Positions 1-9,765 are shown, numbered from the stretch's first letter. The stretch is 64,000 nucleotides of DNA from Tritrichomonas musculus (GCA_039105265.1 JAPFFF010000014.1:620001-684000); one strand, 5' to 3'. Notes: generated by a model from the letters alone, not told the origin. Made by a program: numbers and translations.

Positions 1-85
1 ATGAACTCCGTAGTATGAATGATTTACAAATTGAATGGAATTTCCGTTCGCCAACATCCTTTGTTTTTAGCTTCGAAATCTTCAT

Positions 86-144
<59 letters not shown>

Positions 145-280
145 AACTATTGAATTTTACAATTTTTATCAGAATTATTACTAAAAATGTTTTATTATAT
201 CTCAAAACGTTACTTATAAAACTTCTATATTATTTTAAAAATAGTTATAAAATAATATATAAACAAAAATAATATCAATT
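1..280. other. Gene-free left edge with 56-base poly(A) tract
   Basis: No gene is recognised here. Positions 87-142 are an uninterrupted run of A. It follows an 86-base stretch of ordinary composition and is followed by very AT-rich DNA. A reading frame crosses the run but it is only polylysine. The arrangement (a short ordinary segment, then a long A run) would fit a retroposed 3' end with its tail, but the 86 bases before the run show no recognisable coding content. A sequencing or assembly artefact in run length cannot be excluded. Confidence 0.5.
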
Positions 281-752
281 TAGACTTGTGCAAAGTCCAG
301 GACAATAAAACTTTTCAAGGACAACCGCAGGACTTAGGACTTTGTCAGGACCTTTTTTTTTTTAAGAAAAAAAATGACATATTAAATTTTATTGAAAAAA
401 AATATATATTCAACTTTTCCTTTTAATATTGATTTTTTAAAAAATCTATAAATATATAAATAAAAAAAGATTGTTCACTTAATATTTTACTGATTTTATA
501 ACTTATATATGAAGTTATCCGTTATAATGTGAATTAAAAACTTTCGGGCAGAATTAAATGATACACAAAATTTTAATATTTTAATAAAAGCATATTTTAA
601 ACAAAAAATATCAAAAATTATATTAACGCATTTTTTTAAAACAAAAATATAATAAAAATATGTGTCCTTAATTCAAAGATAAAAATGTTTTTTAAATTAA
701 CTAAGTTTGTTTAGTCCTTTTGTCCTGGACTTTGCCCTAGTCTATATCAATT
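273..752. mobile_element. hAT-like non-autonomous element (MITE) with 8-bp target duplication
   Basis: The element proper spans 281-744 (464 bp). Its ends are inverted repeats: 281-305 begins TAGACTTGTGCAAAGTCCAG, and 720-744 is its reverse complement at 23 of 25 positions. Immediately outside both ends is the same octamer TATCAATT (273-280 and 745-752), a target-site duplication. An 8-bp duplication and ends starting T-A-G are typical of the hAT superfamily. Further copies of the GGAC/AAAGTCC core lie just inside the left end (about 330-352). There is no transposase frame, so it would need an enzyme supplied elsewhere. The structure is read directly from sequence; the superfamily is inferred. 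Confidence 0.85.
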
Positions 753-758
753 AAATAT

Positions 759-981
759 GAGTTAGTCGTATGCTTGGAATTTTCCAAAGTTCTAACATAT
801 ATTTTATAAAGACGGATTCAAAAGGCTTGGGACAAACTTTTTGAAAACGATAAGGTCAAATTTATAAATCTTTTAGGTCAATTTGTCCCAAGCTGAATGA
901 TTTTTTTTCTGAGAAACATTGAAAAAAATTGAATATTGTCCCAAGCATTTTGAATCCGACTTTATAACATACGACTAACTC
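759..981. repeat. Nested palindromic element, possible second MITE
   Basis: Outer arms 759-772 and 968-981 (GAGTTAGTCGTATG) are perfect 14-bp inverted repeats. Inside them, 804-835 and 936-967 form a second inverted pair matching at 30 of 32 positions, containing GGATTCAAAA and CTTGGGACAA. A third copy of the TTGTCCCAAGC core sits at about 888-898. The left side carries roughly 31 extra bases between outer and inner arms. It has no coding content. It starts only 7 bp after the hAT-like element's right target duplication, so the two may be successive insertions in the same spot. A long cruciform or hairpin RNA is possible. Confidence 0.75.
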
Positions 982-1052
982 TTTCTTATTTATTTTGGTT
1001 AAATTAAAAAAAAAAAGTCGTTTTTTTCTATTGTTACCACCACTATCCACAG

Positions 1053-1077
1053 AAAAAAAAAAAAAAAAAAAAAAAAA
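1053..1077 (+). repeat. Poly(A) run of 25
   Basis: A homopolymeric A run lies directly upstream of the ankyrin gene. It may be a nucleosome-free promoter tract or the edge of the preceding palindromic element. Confidence 0.6.
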
Positions 1078-1142
1078 TTGTTTTGTTTTTGATCGTTATT
1101 TATGATTTTTCTCAAAAATTCAAAAATTTAACTGCACCCTTA

Positions 1143-2312
1143 ATGAGTCTTAAGGAAGAAATAGAGAAAATGAAAAGAGTTCAAAATTTTCTCTTAGAAT
1201 ATGTTAAAGATGATCTTAATGCAGAAGAAAATTATGAAAATTTTATCAAGATCATCAAAGATTACAAAATTAATGCCGATCAAAATGAATTTAAATTAAT
1301 TTTACGTTTAATAAATACAATTGGAAATAATCATCAACGTGCCAATAACTTTACCAGCAAAATTGAGAGAATTTTATTATTTTTTGAATATGATATTTTA
1401 AAACATTTTAGAAATTTCGAAATTTTCCAACTTTTTTGGAACAATAAAAGAATTCTTTTATTTCTTCTTCAAGAAAAGATCTTGAAAATTGATGAATATA
1501 TTGCATCACTGATTACGAGTGATGATTATATCAAACTAAATTATGCTGAATACTTTTCACCAGAAATAAAAGAATTCCTGACTGATGAATTCATTCAGAA
1601 ACATTGTGATAAGAACACAAAATTAAAAGATGAAAATTTTATAAAAAAAATAAAAAAAGAAAAAAATGACAAATTTTATGAAAAAAGAAAAGAAGGCGAA
1701 AATGATAATTTTTTATGTTATCTGATTCGAACGAATAATGCAAAAGAATATGGAATTTATATGAACCGACAAAACATGTCATTTGACATTTCAATTGAAG
1801 AATCAATCTTTGAAACGAATCAGTTTTTGATAGAACAAAACAAAATTTCATTGAATGAATATGCTGCTTTTTTTGGATCATTAGAAATCATCAAATATAA
1901 CGAAATAAACGAAGGAATTAAAGCGACATCAAGCATGTGGAATTATGCAATTCATAGTCGAAATGCTGAATTGATTCAATATTTGGAAGACAAAAAAGTT
2001 TCGCCTTCTTCTTCTGACAGATTTGAAACAATCCTTAAAGAATCAATCAAATGTCATCACAATGACGTTTCAACTTACATTATCAACAATTTAATTGAAG
2101 AAGAAGATCTCAATTATAGTATTAAAAACAACTTCAATGACAACTTATATTATTCTGCAGTTAGATATGACAATTATTGTTTCTTTCCTGAAAATATCAA
2201 ATATAAAAACATGCTTTTTTATGCATGCATGTTTGATTATTTCAAGATTGTTAAACTTTACTTAGAACAAGGAATTGTTGATATTAATCATGAAAATATT
2301 AAAACATTATGA
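1143..2312 (+). CDS. Ankyrin protein with DUF3447-like N-terminal region (probably 3'-broken)
   Basis: This 389-residue frame starts at MSLKEEIEK; an upstream in-frame extension uses only a non-ATG start. The first ~280 residues have the layout of the large trichomonad ankyrin family: a helical N-terminus, the FKLILRLI...NNHQRANNF block, FLCYLIR, the signature ESIFETNQFLIE, and SMWNYAIHSRNAELI. The frame then enters ankyrin-like helices (KNMLFYACMFDYFKIVKLYLEQG) and stops at 2310-2312. Recognisable ankyrin repeats continue downstream in other frames to 3633, so the natural protein was longer or the 3' part is spliced or decayed. Family members are presumed protein-interaction scaffolds; no partner can be named. 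Confidence 0.75.
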   Translation: MSLKEEIEKMKRVQNFLLEYVKDDLNAEENYENFIKIIKDYKINADQNEFKLILRLINTIGNNHQRANNFTSKIERILLFFEYDILKHFRNFEIFQLFWNNKRILLFLLQEKILKIDEYIASLITSDDYIKLNYAEYFSPEIKEFLTDEFIQKHCDKNTKLKDENFIKKIKKEKNDKFYEKRKEGENDNFLCYLIRTNNAKEYGIYMNRQNMSFDISIEESIFETNQFLIEQNKISLNEYAAFFGSLEIIKYNEINEGIKATSSMWNYAIHSRNAELIQYLEDKKVSPSSSDRFETILKESIKCHHNDVSTYIINNLIEEEDLNYSIKNNFNDNLYYSAVRYDNYCFFPENIKYKNMLFYACMFDYFKIVKLYLEQGIVDINHENIKTL

Positions 2313-2371
2313 TTTTCAAATGAAATTCAAAACTTTCATCTTTTCATTTCATTTCATTTGATTAATTTTTC

Positions 2372-3633
2372 ATGGAATTAAAATTGATTTTTTTAAATGC
2401 AACACCTTTGATTTATGCTGTTAAAAATGGACATTTAGAAATTGTTCGATTATTTTTATTACAAAAATGTATTGATATCAATTTCAAAGTCATTCGAATA
2501 GCAAATATTTTAAATAGCATTTCAAATCTTTGTTTTTGTATAAAATTGAAAAGTTTAAAAATTTTTATGGAGTTTCATATTGATCATTTAAATTGGACAG
2601 TATTGAGTTGTGCTTCTCATTATGGACGTACTGAAATAGCCCGAGTATTACTATTACAAAAAGGAATTGATGTTAACATACAAGACATTCAAATACATAA
2701 TCATTCATAACATTTAAATCATAGTTTTTTTTTATAAAATTGAAAAGTTTCAAATTTTTATGGAATTTTAATTGTATATGTAATTGGACAGCCTTGATTT
2801 GTGCTTCACGTTATGGACACACAGAAATTGTTCGTGAATTATTATCGCATGAAGGAATTGACTTTAACATACAAAACATTCGAATACCAAAATCATTCAT
2901 CACATTCAAATCACAATTTTTTTAAATCACATTTTTAAAAATGTAAAATTTTTTATGGAATTTTATATTGAACATTTAAATTGGACAGCCTTGATTTGTG
3001 CTTCTCGCTATGGACATACGGAAATTGTTCATGAATTATTATCACAAGAAGGAATTGACTTTAACATACAAAACATTTGAATACCAAAATCATTCATCAC
3101 ATTCAAATCACATTTTTTTTTAAATAACATTTTTAAAAATGTTAAATTTTCATGGAATTTTATATTGAACATTTAAATTGGACAGCCTTGATTTGTGCTT
3201 CTCGCTATGGATATATAGAAATAGTTCAAGAATTACTATCACAAAAAGACATAAATATCAACATACAAGACATTTGAATACAAAAATTTTTACATAGTTC
3301 AGCTTATCATTTTACTTATGGAATTGAAAAATCAAAACTTTTGTGGAGTTTGCATTTAAAGTTTAATGTCACAGCATTAACAATGGCTGTTCTTAAAGAA
3401 AAAACAGAAATAGTTCGATTATTATTGGCACAAAATGATATTGATACCAACAGGAAAGACATTTATATTCACAAACATTCATTATATTTAAATAGAAGTT
3501 TTTTTTAATCTGATTTTAAAAATTGAAAGCTTTTCATGGAATTTATAAAGTAGAAAATATTTATAAGACAGCCCTTGATTATGCAAAAGAAAAGAAATAT
3601 CAAGAAGTCGTTGACCTTCTATCACAATATTAA
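2372..3633 (+). pseudogene. Tandem array of frame-broken ankyrin-repeat units (3' part of the preceding gene)
   Basis: Seven ankyrin repeats can be read, at about 2399-2490, 2600-2690, 2790-2885, 2985-3080, 3178-3275, 3370-3470 and 3570-3633. Typical units contain TALICASRYGHTEIV and ELLSQEGID. Between consecutive repeats lies a spacer of roughly 100 bases with stops and frame changes. The spacers resemble each other: they start near ATTCGAATAC and end near CATTTAAATTGG just before the codons for TAL. The last unit ends naturally, VVDLLSQY then TAA. The repeat-plus-spacer unit was therefore duplicated as a block. Simple pseudogene decay is the default reading, but removable intervening sequences would also explain the pattern. 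The spacers lack GT...AG ends and the branch-point motif known from trichomonad introns. Confidence 0.7.
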
Positions 3634-3835
3634 ATTATTTGAATTTCAACATTAAAACTGATAAAAGTATTTTTTTTAGTTGAAACGCTTTTTTATTTTA
3701 TTTTGAGTAAATTATTTTTCACCTTTAAAAATTGATAAGGTGAATTTGATCTAGAAGCCAAATCACCCGGAACGGTTGAGGTCAATTATCACCATATATC
3801 GTATATCTCAAAAATGTAAAAAAAATAATATTATA

Positions 3836-4030
3836 ATGATAGCAACTCTTCATGACCAGCCAGTGCATGTTTGCGCACTTTGGGCAGTATTCTACACAAT
3901 TCTTGCTTTCATATTCCATTTCATTGCATCCAAATATAAAAAACATGATATTTATGGATTTCTTTATATAGTTCAATTCTTATTGATATTGGCTATTATC
4001 AATGTGTCTTCTTATATTAGAATTAGCTAA
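3836..4030 (+). CDS. Small two-TM membrane protein, unknown
   Basis: The frame encodes 64 residues starting at MIATLHDQPVHVC. Two hydrophobic segments are visible (about residues 11-30 and 41-60), separated by a short basic loop, SKYKKHDIYG. Size, topology and the KY..DIY loop recall the oligosaccharyltransferase subunit OST5/TMEM258, but the similarity is weak and only suggestive. TATCACCATA upstream could serve as an initiator. It lies between the broken ankyrin gene and a relic of a surface-protein tail, so it may also be chance coding. Confidence 0.4.
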   Translation: MIATLHDQPVHVCALWAVFYTILAFIFHFIASKYKKHDIYGFLYIVQFLLILAIINVSSYIRIS

Positions 4031-4169
4031 AGGAACATAACAAATCTATTCCAGGTAAAATAAACATTCACCTTTTTTCTCCACTGAATTTTCAATAAAA
4101 AATTCAAAATAAATTCTTAATTAATGAATGATTTTAAAGCAAGCATTGTATATTTAATAATTATAAATA

Positions 4170-4250
4170 GAATACCGACTTGACAAAATCGAGTTATTCA
4201 TAAGCAGCCCTCCTCTTCTTATGAATACCACTACTCAAGCAGCAACATGA
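4170..4250 (-). pseudogene. Relic of the C-terminal tail of the neighbouring surface-protein gene
   Basis: Read on the minus strand, this stretch gives HKKRRAAYE, a stop, then LDFVKS. That matches the cytoplasmic tail of the protein encoded at 4440-9734 (YYKKRRSSYESLDSVKLEL). The nucleotide match is clear: GACTTGACA, TCGAGT and CCTCCTCTTCTTAT occur in both. It appears to be all that remains of a tandem second copy, with a TAA where the live gene has a serine codon. A 23-base poly(A) (4259-4281) borders it. Confidence 0.75.
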
Positions 4251-4258
4251 AAATTATT

Positions 4259-4439
4259 AAAAAAAAAAAAAAAAAAAAAAATATTATATAATAATATTAT
4301 ATTTTAAAATTCTGATAAAAAAAATAATTTTGAAAATTATTATGTAATCATTCATTGTATTTTAAAATTCTGATAAAAAAGAAAGATAAAATAAATAAAG
4401 AGAAATATTATTTTACTAAGAATTCAAGGCACAATTGGT
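4259..4439. other. AT-rich spacer with duplicated segment
   Basis: There is no gene. The stretch holds a poly(A) run (4259-4281) and two copies of TATTTTAAAATTCTGATAAA (near 4300 and 4358). It is the 3' flank of the large surface-protein gene. Confidence 0.5.
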
Positions 4440-7400
4440 CTATATATATTGTTGCTTGTTTAGTTCCAACTTGACAGAGTCGAGTGATTCGTATGAAGAC
4501 CTCCTCTTCTTATAATACATATAACCAAATACGCAAGCAGCGACAACGACAACCAGCACTGCAATTGCTATTCCAACAATTGCGCCAGTCTTCAGTTTCT
4601 TTCCACTTTGCCCGTCGTCGCTTCCAGTTGGCGGCGCAATGTCAGGAATCAAGCGCCTTCCCACCAGGATAACGTTTCCATTGTTGCAAGTGACGTCGAA
4701 CACGCACTCGTCAGAGTTGAAGTATCTGATCTCTGACTGGAGAATCAGGTTAGAGAGCCACTTATCGCACTGGCCTGTTCCAACGTTAGATGCCAATGAA
4801 TAAGCCTTTTCGTACAAGTATTCGTTGTACTTTGAGGCGTCCAAATTCGACTCTGTTTCGGGACCAACAAATTTGACAGTGACGGACTTTGGCGCCGACT
4901 CAGGCGCCTCGTTAAATGCAATCTGCGGCATCGACTCAAGCCGCCATTCAAAGACAACATTCGCGTTTGGAACGTCGAACTTTCCTTTCAAAGAGGCGCT
5001 GCCGATTGCACGAACTGACGATGTCACTTTTGCCTGATTCAATGTAACCGTCGAAAGGTTGTCAGAAATGACGCTCTCAACGCTGACCGGGTAGTAAGTG
5101 TCGGCCGACTTGACAGACAGTGACGAGATGCCCGAGAACTCGATGCTCGATGCTGCCAATCGTCCGAGGTGAGACTGGTCTGAATTTGAGAAGTCGACGA
5201 TAGGATTCAAACCGTCAAGTTTGAAAGGATGACTCGTTGTGTAGGGGAGAACGGACTTGTCGAACTGGAGGGTTCCGGCGCTCATCAAGTAAGGGAAGAT
5301 GACAAATGGAAATGACTTCATTGTGACGATCAAACTGTCGGACGATATCGTCGATTCAATGAAGATATCGGGCGATTGAATCGAGTCAAAGTTCTCGCCA
5401 ACGGTGATCTTCTTCGATTTCGTGATCAACTTAAGATCGTTGACTTTGGTCAGTCCCTTATCGGCTAGGAGCTCAACACTGTTACTTAAGAAATTGACCT
5501 TTAAGTCAGGGAAATTGACCTTCGCAATTTCTTTACCGTCTGACAGTTTCCAACCGCCGGAGGTGAACGTTAACTGGGAGTTCGGATACTGTATCTCAAT
5601 TGCTTTTGAATAGGACGATAGATGAAGATTTTCCCATGATGTGAAGTCAACTGTCAAATTGCCAAATTTTTCAATGCTCGATGCAGATGATCCTTCGTAC
5701 AGAAAAAGTTGAGAAACCGAAAAATCAGTCTCACTCGTCGTTGCCTTCATCCGCGTCAATGAAACGGACGATAGGATAGATTGACCATATTTGACCTTAA
5801 GGTCAAATGTGTCTGAAGTTGAGCTTGAAACAGATAAGGTGCTCCCTTTGAAATTGTCAATGGCCAAATTAAGGTCATTTGAATTGGCCTTGCCCATTAA
5901 AATGTTGATGTTCATCTTGCCGCCAGGAAGAAGAGTGTCGAGCTTGGAGATCGTCGACTCATCTATCGATATCTCACAGGCGGTGCGCGTGCTGTAGCAG
6001 AGTGACCAGGGCACCTCGTTGGGGTCCTTAATGAACCCTAAAACAACTTCACCTGTGTCTTCGTTGACAGTGATCTTCATGTTGGTCGACGTGAAGCCAT
6101 GCGTCGTTGGGGCTGTTCCGGTGAATGTCAGGGACGTTTGCTTGCACGAACTGGAGTCAGCTGTGTTGACAGCGAATAGGACGTGTTGGTGATTAATGTA
6201 ATTAGCAACTGCAGCATCGTTTAAGGGCTTGGAAATGCTGCATTGAATCTTGTAATCAGTCGATATAGACGACGATTTGAAGGCTTTGTCAACCGTTAAT
6301 TTCGAGTCACCATCTAAATTTGAATAATGTTCAACCGAGAGTTGGCTCTTTTCCGTTCCAATAAGACGACTTAACGCAAGTACTATGTTTGGCTGTGAAA
6401 ACTTGATTGTACAGCCGTAACCGATGTCAAAGTCTTTTTCAAATTTGATCGTCGACTCAGTAAGCTTCGGTGAGTCTTCACTATACTTAACTGTTATTGA
6501 ACTACGATCTGTTGAGAAAGATGGAGTGAATTCAAAGAATCCATTGATTCCTACACTTTTTGAGGCAGAAATGATCGTCATATCTCCTTTATCTGATGAA
6601 ACAGCAAGAGGAGTGTTTTCACCATTCAAAATAAGAGTAACTTCATCAACTTCTTCAAGAAGGAATGTGTATTTGTAAGATGACGCAGCTTGGCTGGTCC
6701 AACCATCACATATTGAAATTATCGATCCTTTGCAATTCTTGAAAAGAACAAGAGGAACTTTGTTTTCTGCAGCATCGCTTGCTTTCGTAATTGTAACCTT
6801 TTTGCCAGAGTTAATACTGAGAACAACATCATAAACAAAAGATCGCTGAATATTAAATCGAGTTGGCCCAATTTTAACATAGCCATCTCCCATCTCAACA
6901 GGCGCATCAACACTAATTGTTGCTTGAAGATCACCATCATCTTGATCTACGAGAAACTGAACAGTTTGACTTTCGGTGGCAAGAGCACCACCAACAAAGC
7001 AACTATCTGATATCGTAATTCGCTTGAAAAGCTGGAAATCTGAGAAATTGCAGTAAAAATCATCAATTGAAACTTCAATGTTTTTGAAAGCAGAATCAAT
7101 TGAACAATCATCAAATCGAAGCTCACCAAAAGCGATTCTTTGGGTTCCACTTGTAGGTTGAACTTTTAAGTTATCAAAATATGTTGTTGTTAATTTCTGA
7201 TCTACTTCATAGCTGTTATCGTTATTGATAATGATCAAATCTTTGTCATCCTTTCCACCCAAACCAATAAAATTGACAACCTTCTTATTTAAACTTTCCA
7301 TTTTGACAGTAGGTTTTTCGGCTGCCAAATTTGATTGACCAATGTATATAATAAACTTATTATAATCTTCTCCGAGTTTGGTGTCAATCTCACTATACTT

Positions 7401-9734
7401 AATTCGAGAAGAATTCTTTGGACATAGATCGGTGCAAATATCATTTTCACAGGCACAAAGTTCTGTTGTATTTGAATAGCGATCAATATATGTAACTTTA
7501 CCATCTCCAAAGACATTAAGTTGAGTTGGATTATATGGTTCTGTTAAAACAATCTTAACTGGATAATTTCCATGATCAAAATTAACTTTGAAATCAGCAT
7601 TTTTAGCTTTTGACCAATCATAAAGAATAAGTTCAGCTTCATTTCTATAATCATATGATAAAACATCAAATGTGACGTTGAATGATGGCGGTGAATTTGT
7701 ATTGATTGTTATATTCAAATTGTTTTCTGTTGCTGTTGATGTCATTCCAACATCATATATAATTTGAATAAACTTATTATTAACTGATTCATAATTAATG
7801 CTAATTGGCGTAGAGTAATCATTGACATCTAAATCATAGAAAATATATTGCTTATCATCAACTGAAATAGCATCATAATGATCCATCTTATATTGAAAAG
7901 ATTTTAGATTTGTAGTAATTTGTGAGAAGAAAGTACGAACAAAGTCATCGTCACCAGTAACAAGTTGGTTATTTTGGAAATTGAAATGCGATAATGTGCT
8001 TGCATTACAATGAAGGAATTGAACGTTATTGATATAAAATGTCGAAGTTCCATCAAAGTTAATGTAATTAAATTCCATATAATCTATACCTTTTTGCATT
8101 CCATATGAAACTTTGTTAACAGTAATTTGATATGAACCATATACTGAAATTTGGCAGTTCTGATAGCCACCAGAAGCATCAAATGATGAAAAATCGAGTT
8201 CATCAATACTAACTTTTAACGTCAATCTTAAAACTTTAATTCCTCCAACAAAATATGTATTAAGCTGATCGATATTATGAATTTCAGCTCCATAGGTTCC
8301 ATCATCACAAGTTGTTTGATCACCATCATAACAAATATTTAATGGCAGGCTTGATGGCGATGTTGCTGAAAGAACAAATGTTTGTCCCATACGCAATACT
8401 GTGAGGCAAGAGTCATTTGGTATGAATCCATGAATAAAAGGTTCTGATTGAAGGACAACGGTAACTTTTGATACATCAAGGGTCATGTTTAAATAGAGAA
8501 GATTCCACTCTTGACTTAAAAGCTTGTCGAGTTCAAAATCAGTCAAAAATTTTTGGAAATCAGTGTAAACAGCAAGTTGACTCATTCTTGTTGATAATTC
8601 GGTTGTCTTTAAACAAGAAACAGTAGAAGCTCCACCTGTTCCAACTCGAAATATAAATGGATATTGCTTAGCTGAAAAATCTGTTTGCAACATATCAATT
8701 GTGAGTCGAATGTAAGAGCTTCCGAGGTCGATTAATGAGCCAGAATATGTTCCTGTAATACTGACATAAGTATCATTTAAAAATACGGATCGAAGAAGAG
8801 AAAAAACAATTGGACAATTTATGCTTCCTGTTATTATCGTGGAATCATTGAGTTTGATTAATGTTGTTGCAGTTCCATCTCTTGATATTGGAAGTACAGG
8901 AGAATATGATGAAATCGAAATGTTCTTTTCAAATCTTTTATCAGTAATTGGGAAAATTGATGTTTTTGGCCAATCTCCCGAAAAGATTAAATTTTGAAAG
9001 TTTTCAAAATTTAAAGTAGGAACACTTGACTGAGAGCCGCCAGTATAATTGACATAATATTTTGATCCGGAATTAGTTTCGAAGTATGCTTCCATATCGT
9101 CAGATTGGTAAACAAATTTAGTTTTATGATCATCAATTGTAACTGAGACTGTTTTGTCACTGACAGCAATAGTAACATCATTACTAGAGGTAACATCATA
9201 TGTTAATTGCGAATGTTCATATTGGGCATTGACAATATTAACTTGTGAAAAAGAGTGAATAGAATCATCTGTGGTCAAAGCTCCAACATAAAGCTCTGAA
9301 TTAACACCTTTAAAATCGATTTGCGATTCAATTAATTTAAGGACGTCGATTCGTAGATTTGTTGCATGCTCAGATGTAAAAACAACATCAACACCATTGA
9401 AAGTGAGCTGACCAGTTGATTGTCCACTATCGATATTGATATAAATATCAAAATTCAGAGAACCTGATAAAGGTTTGAAAGCACATTTTCTACCTTGAAA
9501 AGTTAAAAGCGATAATTTAAAATCAATTTCACCTTTACTGGCTGTATAAAAGTAAACAATTGAATTGTCGGTGAGGTATTGTTTTAATAAGTCATCAAGA
9601 TCATCACCTTCATGATATGAAATAGTTGCACCAATTGCACTTGATGGACAGTCACCATCACAAACTGTAATTTCTACTTCTGCTGTTGCTGAAGCAATGC
9701 ATGCAAAAAGAAAGAATTTAATTATTTTAAACAT
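4440..9734 (-). CDS. Giant type I surface protein (signal peptide, repeated ectodomain, TM, short tail)
   Basis: The gene encodes 1764 residues. The N-terminus has a signal peptide (IIKFFLFACIASATA). The ectodomain is rich in beta-type residues with many N-glycosylation sequons. A single membrane span (AIVGIAIAVLVVVVAACVFG, about 1716-1737) is followed by a basic tail, YYKKRRSSYESLD. The ectodomain seems to hold about four divergent modules of 400-450 residues, each opening with a cysteine-bearing segment (VCDGDCPSS, CYDGDQTTCDD, CACENDICTDLC, CYSTRTACEIS) followed by ligand-like beta stretches. It matches no family I know; it is not leucine-rich-repeat BspA. A role at the cell surface is inferred from topology. 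The 3' third is markedly GC-richer than the 5' part. Confidence 0.85.
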   Translation of the reverse strand: MFKIIKFFLFACIASATAEVEITVCDGDCPSSAIGATISYHEGDDLDDLLKQYLTDNSIVYFYTASKGEIDFKLSLLTFQGRKCAFKPLSGSLNFDIYINIDSGQSTGQLTFNGVDVVFTSEHATNLRIDVLKLIESQIDFKGVNSELYVGALTTDDSIHSFSQVNIVNAQYEHSQLTYDVTSSNDVTIAVSDKTVSVTIDDHKTKFVYQSDDMEAYFETNSGSKYYVNYTGGSQSSVPTLNFENFQNLIFSGDWPKTSIFPITDKRFEKNISISSYSPVLPISRDGTATTLIKLNDSTIITGSINCPIVFSLLRSVFLNDTYVSITGTYSGSLIDLGSSYIRLTIDMLQTDFSAKQYPFIFRVGTGGASTVSCLKTTELSTRMSQLAVYTDFQKFLTDFELDKLLSQEWNLLYLNMTLDVSKVTVVLQSEPFIHGFIPNDSCLTVLRMGQTFVLSATSPSSLPLNICYDGDQTTCDDGTYGAEIHNIDQLNTYFVGGIKVLRLTLKVSIDELDFSSFDASGGYQNCQISVYGSYQITVNKVSYGMQKGIDYMEFNYINFDGTSTFYINNVQFLHCNASTLSHFNFQNNQLVTGDDDFVRTFFSQITTNLKSFQYKMDHYDAISVDDKQYIFYDLDVNDYSTPISINYESVNNKFIQIIYDVGMTSTATENNLNITINTNSPPSFNVTFDVLSYDYRNEAELILYDWSKAKNADFKVNFDHGNYPVKIVLTEPYNPTQLNVFGDGKVTYIDRYSNTTELCACENDICTDLCPKNSSRIKYSEIDTKLGEDYNKFIIYIGQSNLAAEKPTVKMESLNKKVVNFIGLGGKDDKDLIIINNDNSYEVDQKLTTTYFDNLKVQPTSGTQRIAFGELRFDDCSIDSAFKNIEVSIDDFYCNFSDFQLFKRITISDSCFVGGALATESQTVQFLVDQDDGDLQATISVDAPVEMGDGYVKIGPTRFNIQRSFVYDVVLSINSGKKVTITKASDAAENKVPLVLFKNCKGSIISICDGWTSQAASSYKYTFLLEEVDEVTLILNGENTPLAVSSDKGDMTIISASKSVGINGFFEFTPSFSTDRSSITVKYSEDSPKLTESTIKFEKDFDIGYGCTIKFSQPNIVLALSRLIGTEKSQLSVEHYSNLDGDSKLTVDKAFKSSSISTDYKIQCSISKPLNDAAVANYINHQHVLFAVNTADSSSCKQTSLTFTGTAPTTHGFTSTNMKITVNEDTGEVVLGFIKDPNEVPWSLCYSTRTACEISIDESTISKLDTLLPGGKMNINILMGKANSNDLNLAIDNFKGSTLSVSSSTSDTFDLKVKYGQSILSSVSLTRMKATTSETDFSVSQLFLYEGSSASSIEKFGNLTVDFTSWENLHLSSYSKAIEIQYPNSQLTFTSGGWKLSDGKEIAKVNFPDLKVNFLSNSVELLADKGLTKVNDLKLITKSKKITVGENFDSIQSPDIFIESTISSDSLIVTMKSFPFVIFPYLMSAGTLQFDKSVLPYTTSHPFKLDGLNPIVDFSNSDQSHLGRLAASSIEFSGISSLSVKSADTYYPVSVESVISDNLSTVTLNQAKVTSSVRAIGSASLKGKFDVPNANVVFEWRLESMPQIAFNEAPESAPKSVTVKFVGPETESNLDASKYNEYLYEKAYSLASNVGTGQCDKWLSNLILQSEIRYFNSDECVFDVTCNNGNVILVGRRLIPDIAPPTGSDDGQSGKKLKTGAIVGIAIAVLVVVVAACVFGYMYYKKRRSSYESLDSVKLELNKQQYI

Positions 9735-9753
9735 GATAATAAAAATATTAAGT

Positions 9754-9765
9754 GGCCAAATATGG
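9754..9765 (-). promoter_or_regulatory. CCATATTTGGCC promoter element
   Basis: The element sits 20 bases before the surface-protein ATG. It contains CCATATTTGG, which fits the CC(A/T)6GG CArG pattern. The GGCCAAATAT core recurs before three other minus-strand genes (12923, 28291, 57442). The recurrence is seen directly; a regulatory role is inferred. Confidence 0.45.

Noticed and set aside
15-272. 85-codon frame at the left end
   Set aside because: Mostly polylysine from the 56-base A run; no credible protein.
2299-3570. Calling the ankyrin spacers as spliceosomal introns
   Set aside because: No GT...AG borders and no ACTAAC-type branch and acceptor block as in known trichomonad introns. 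Left as an open question in the findings.
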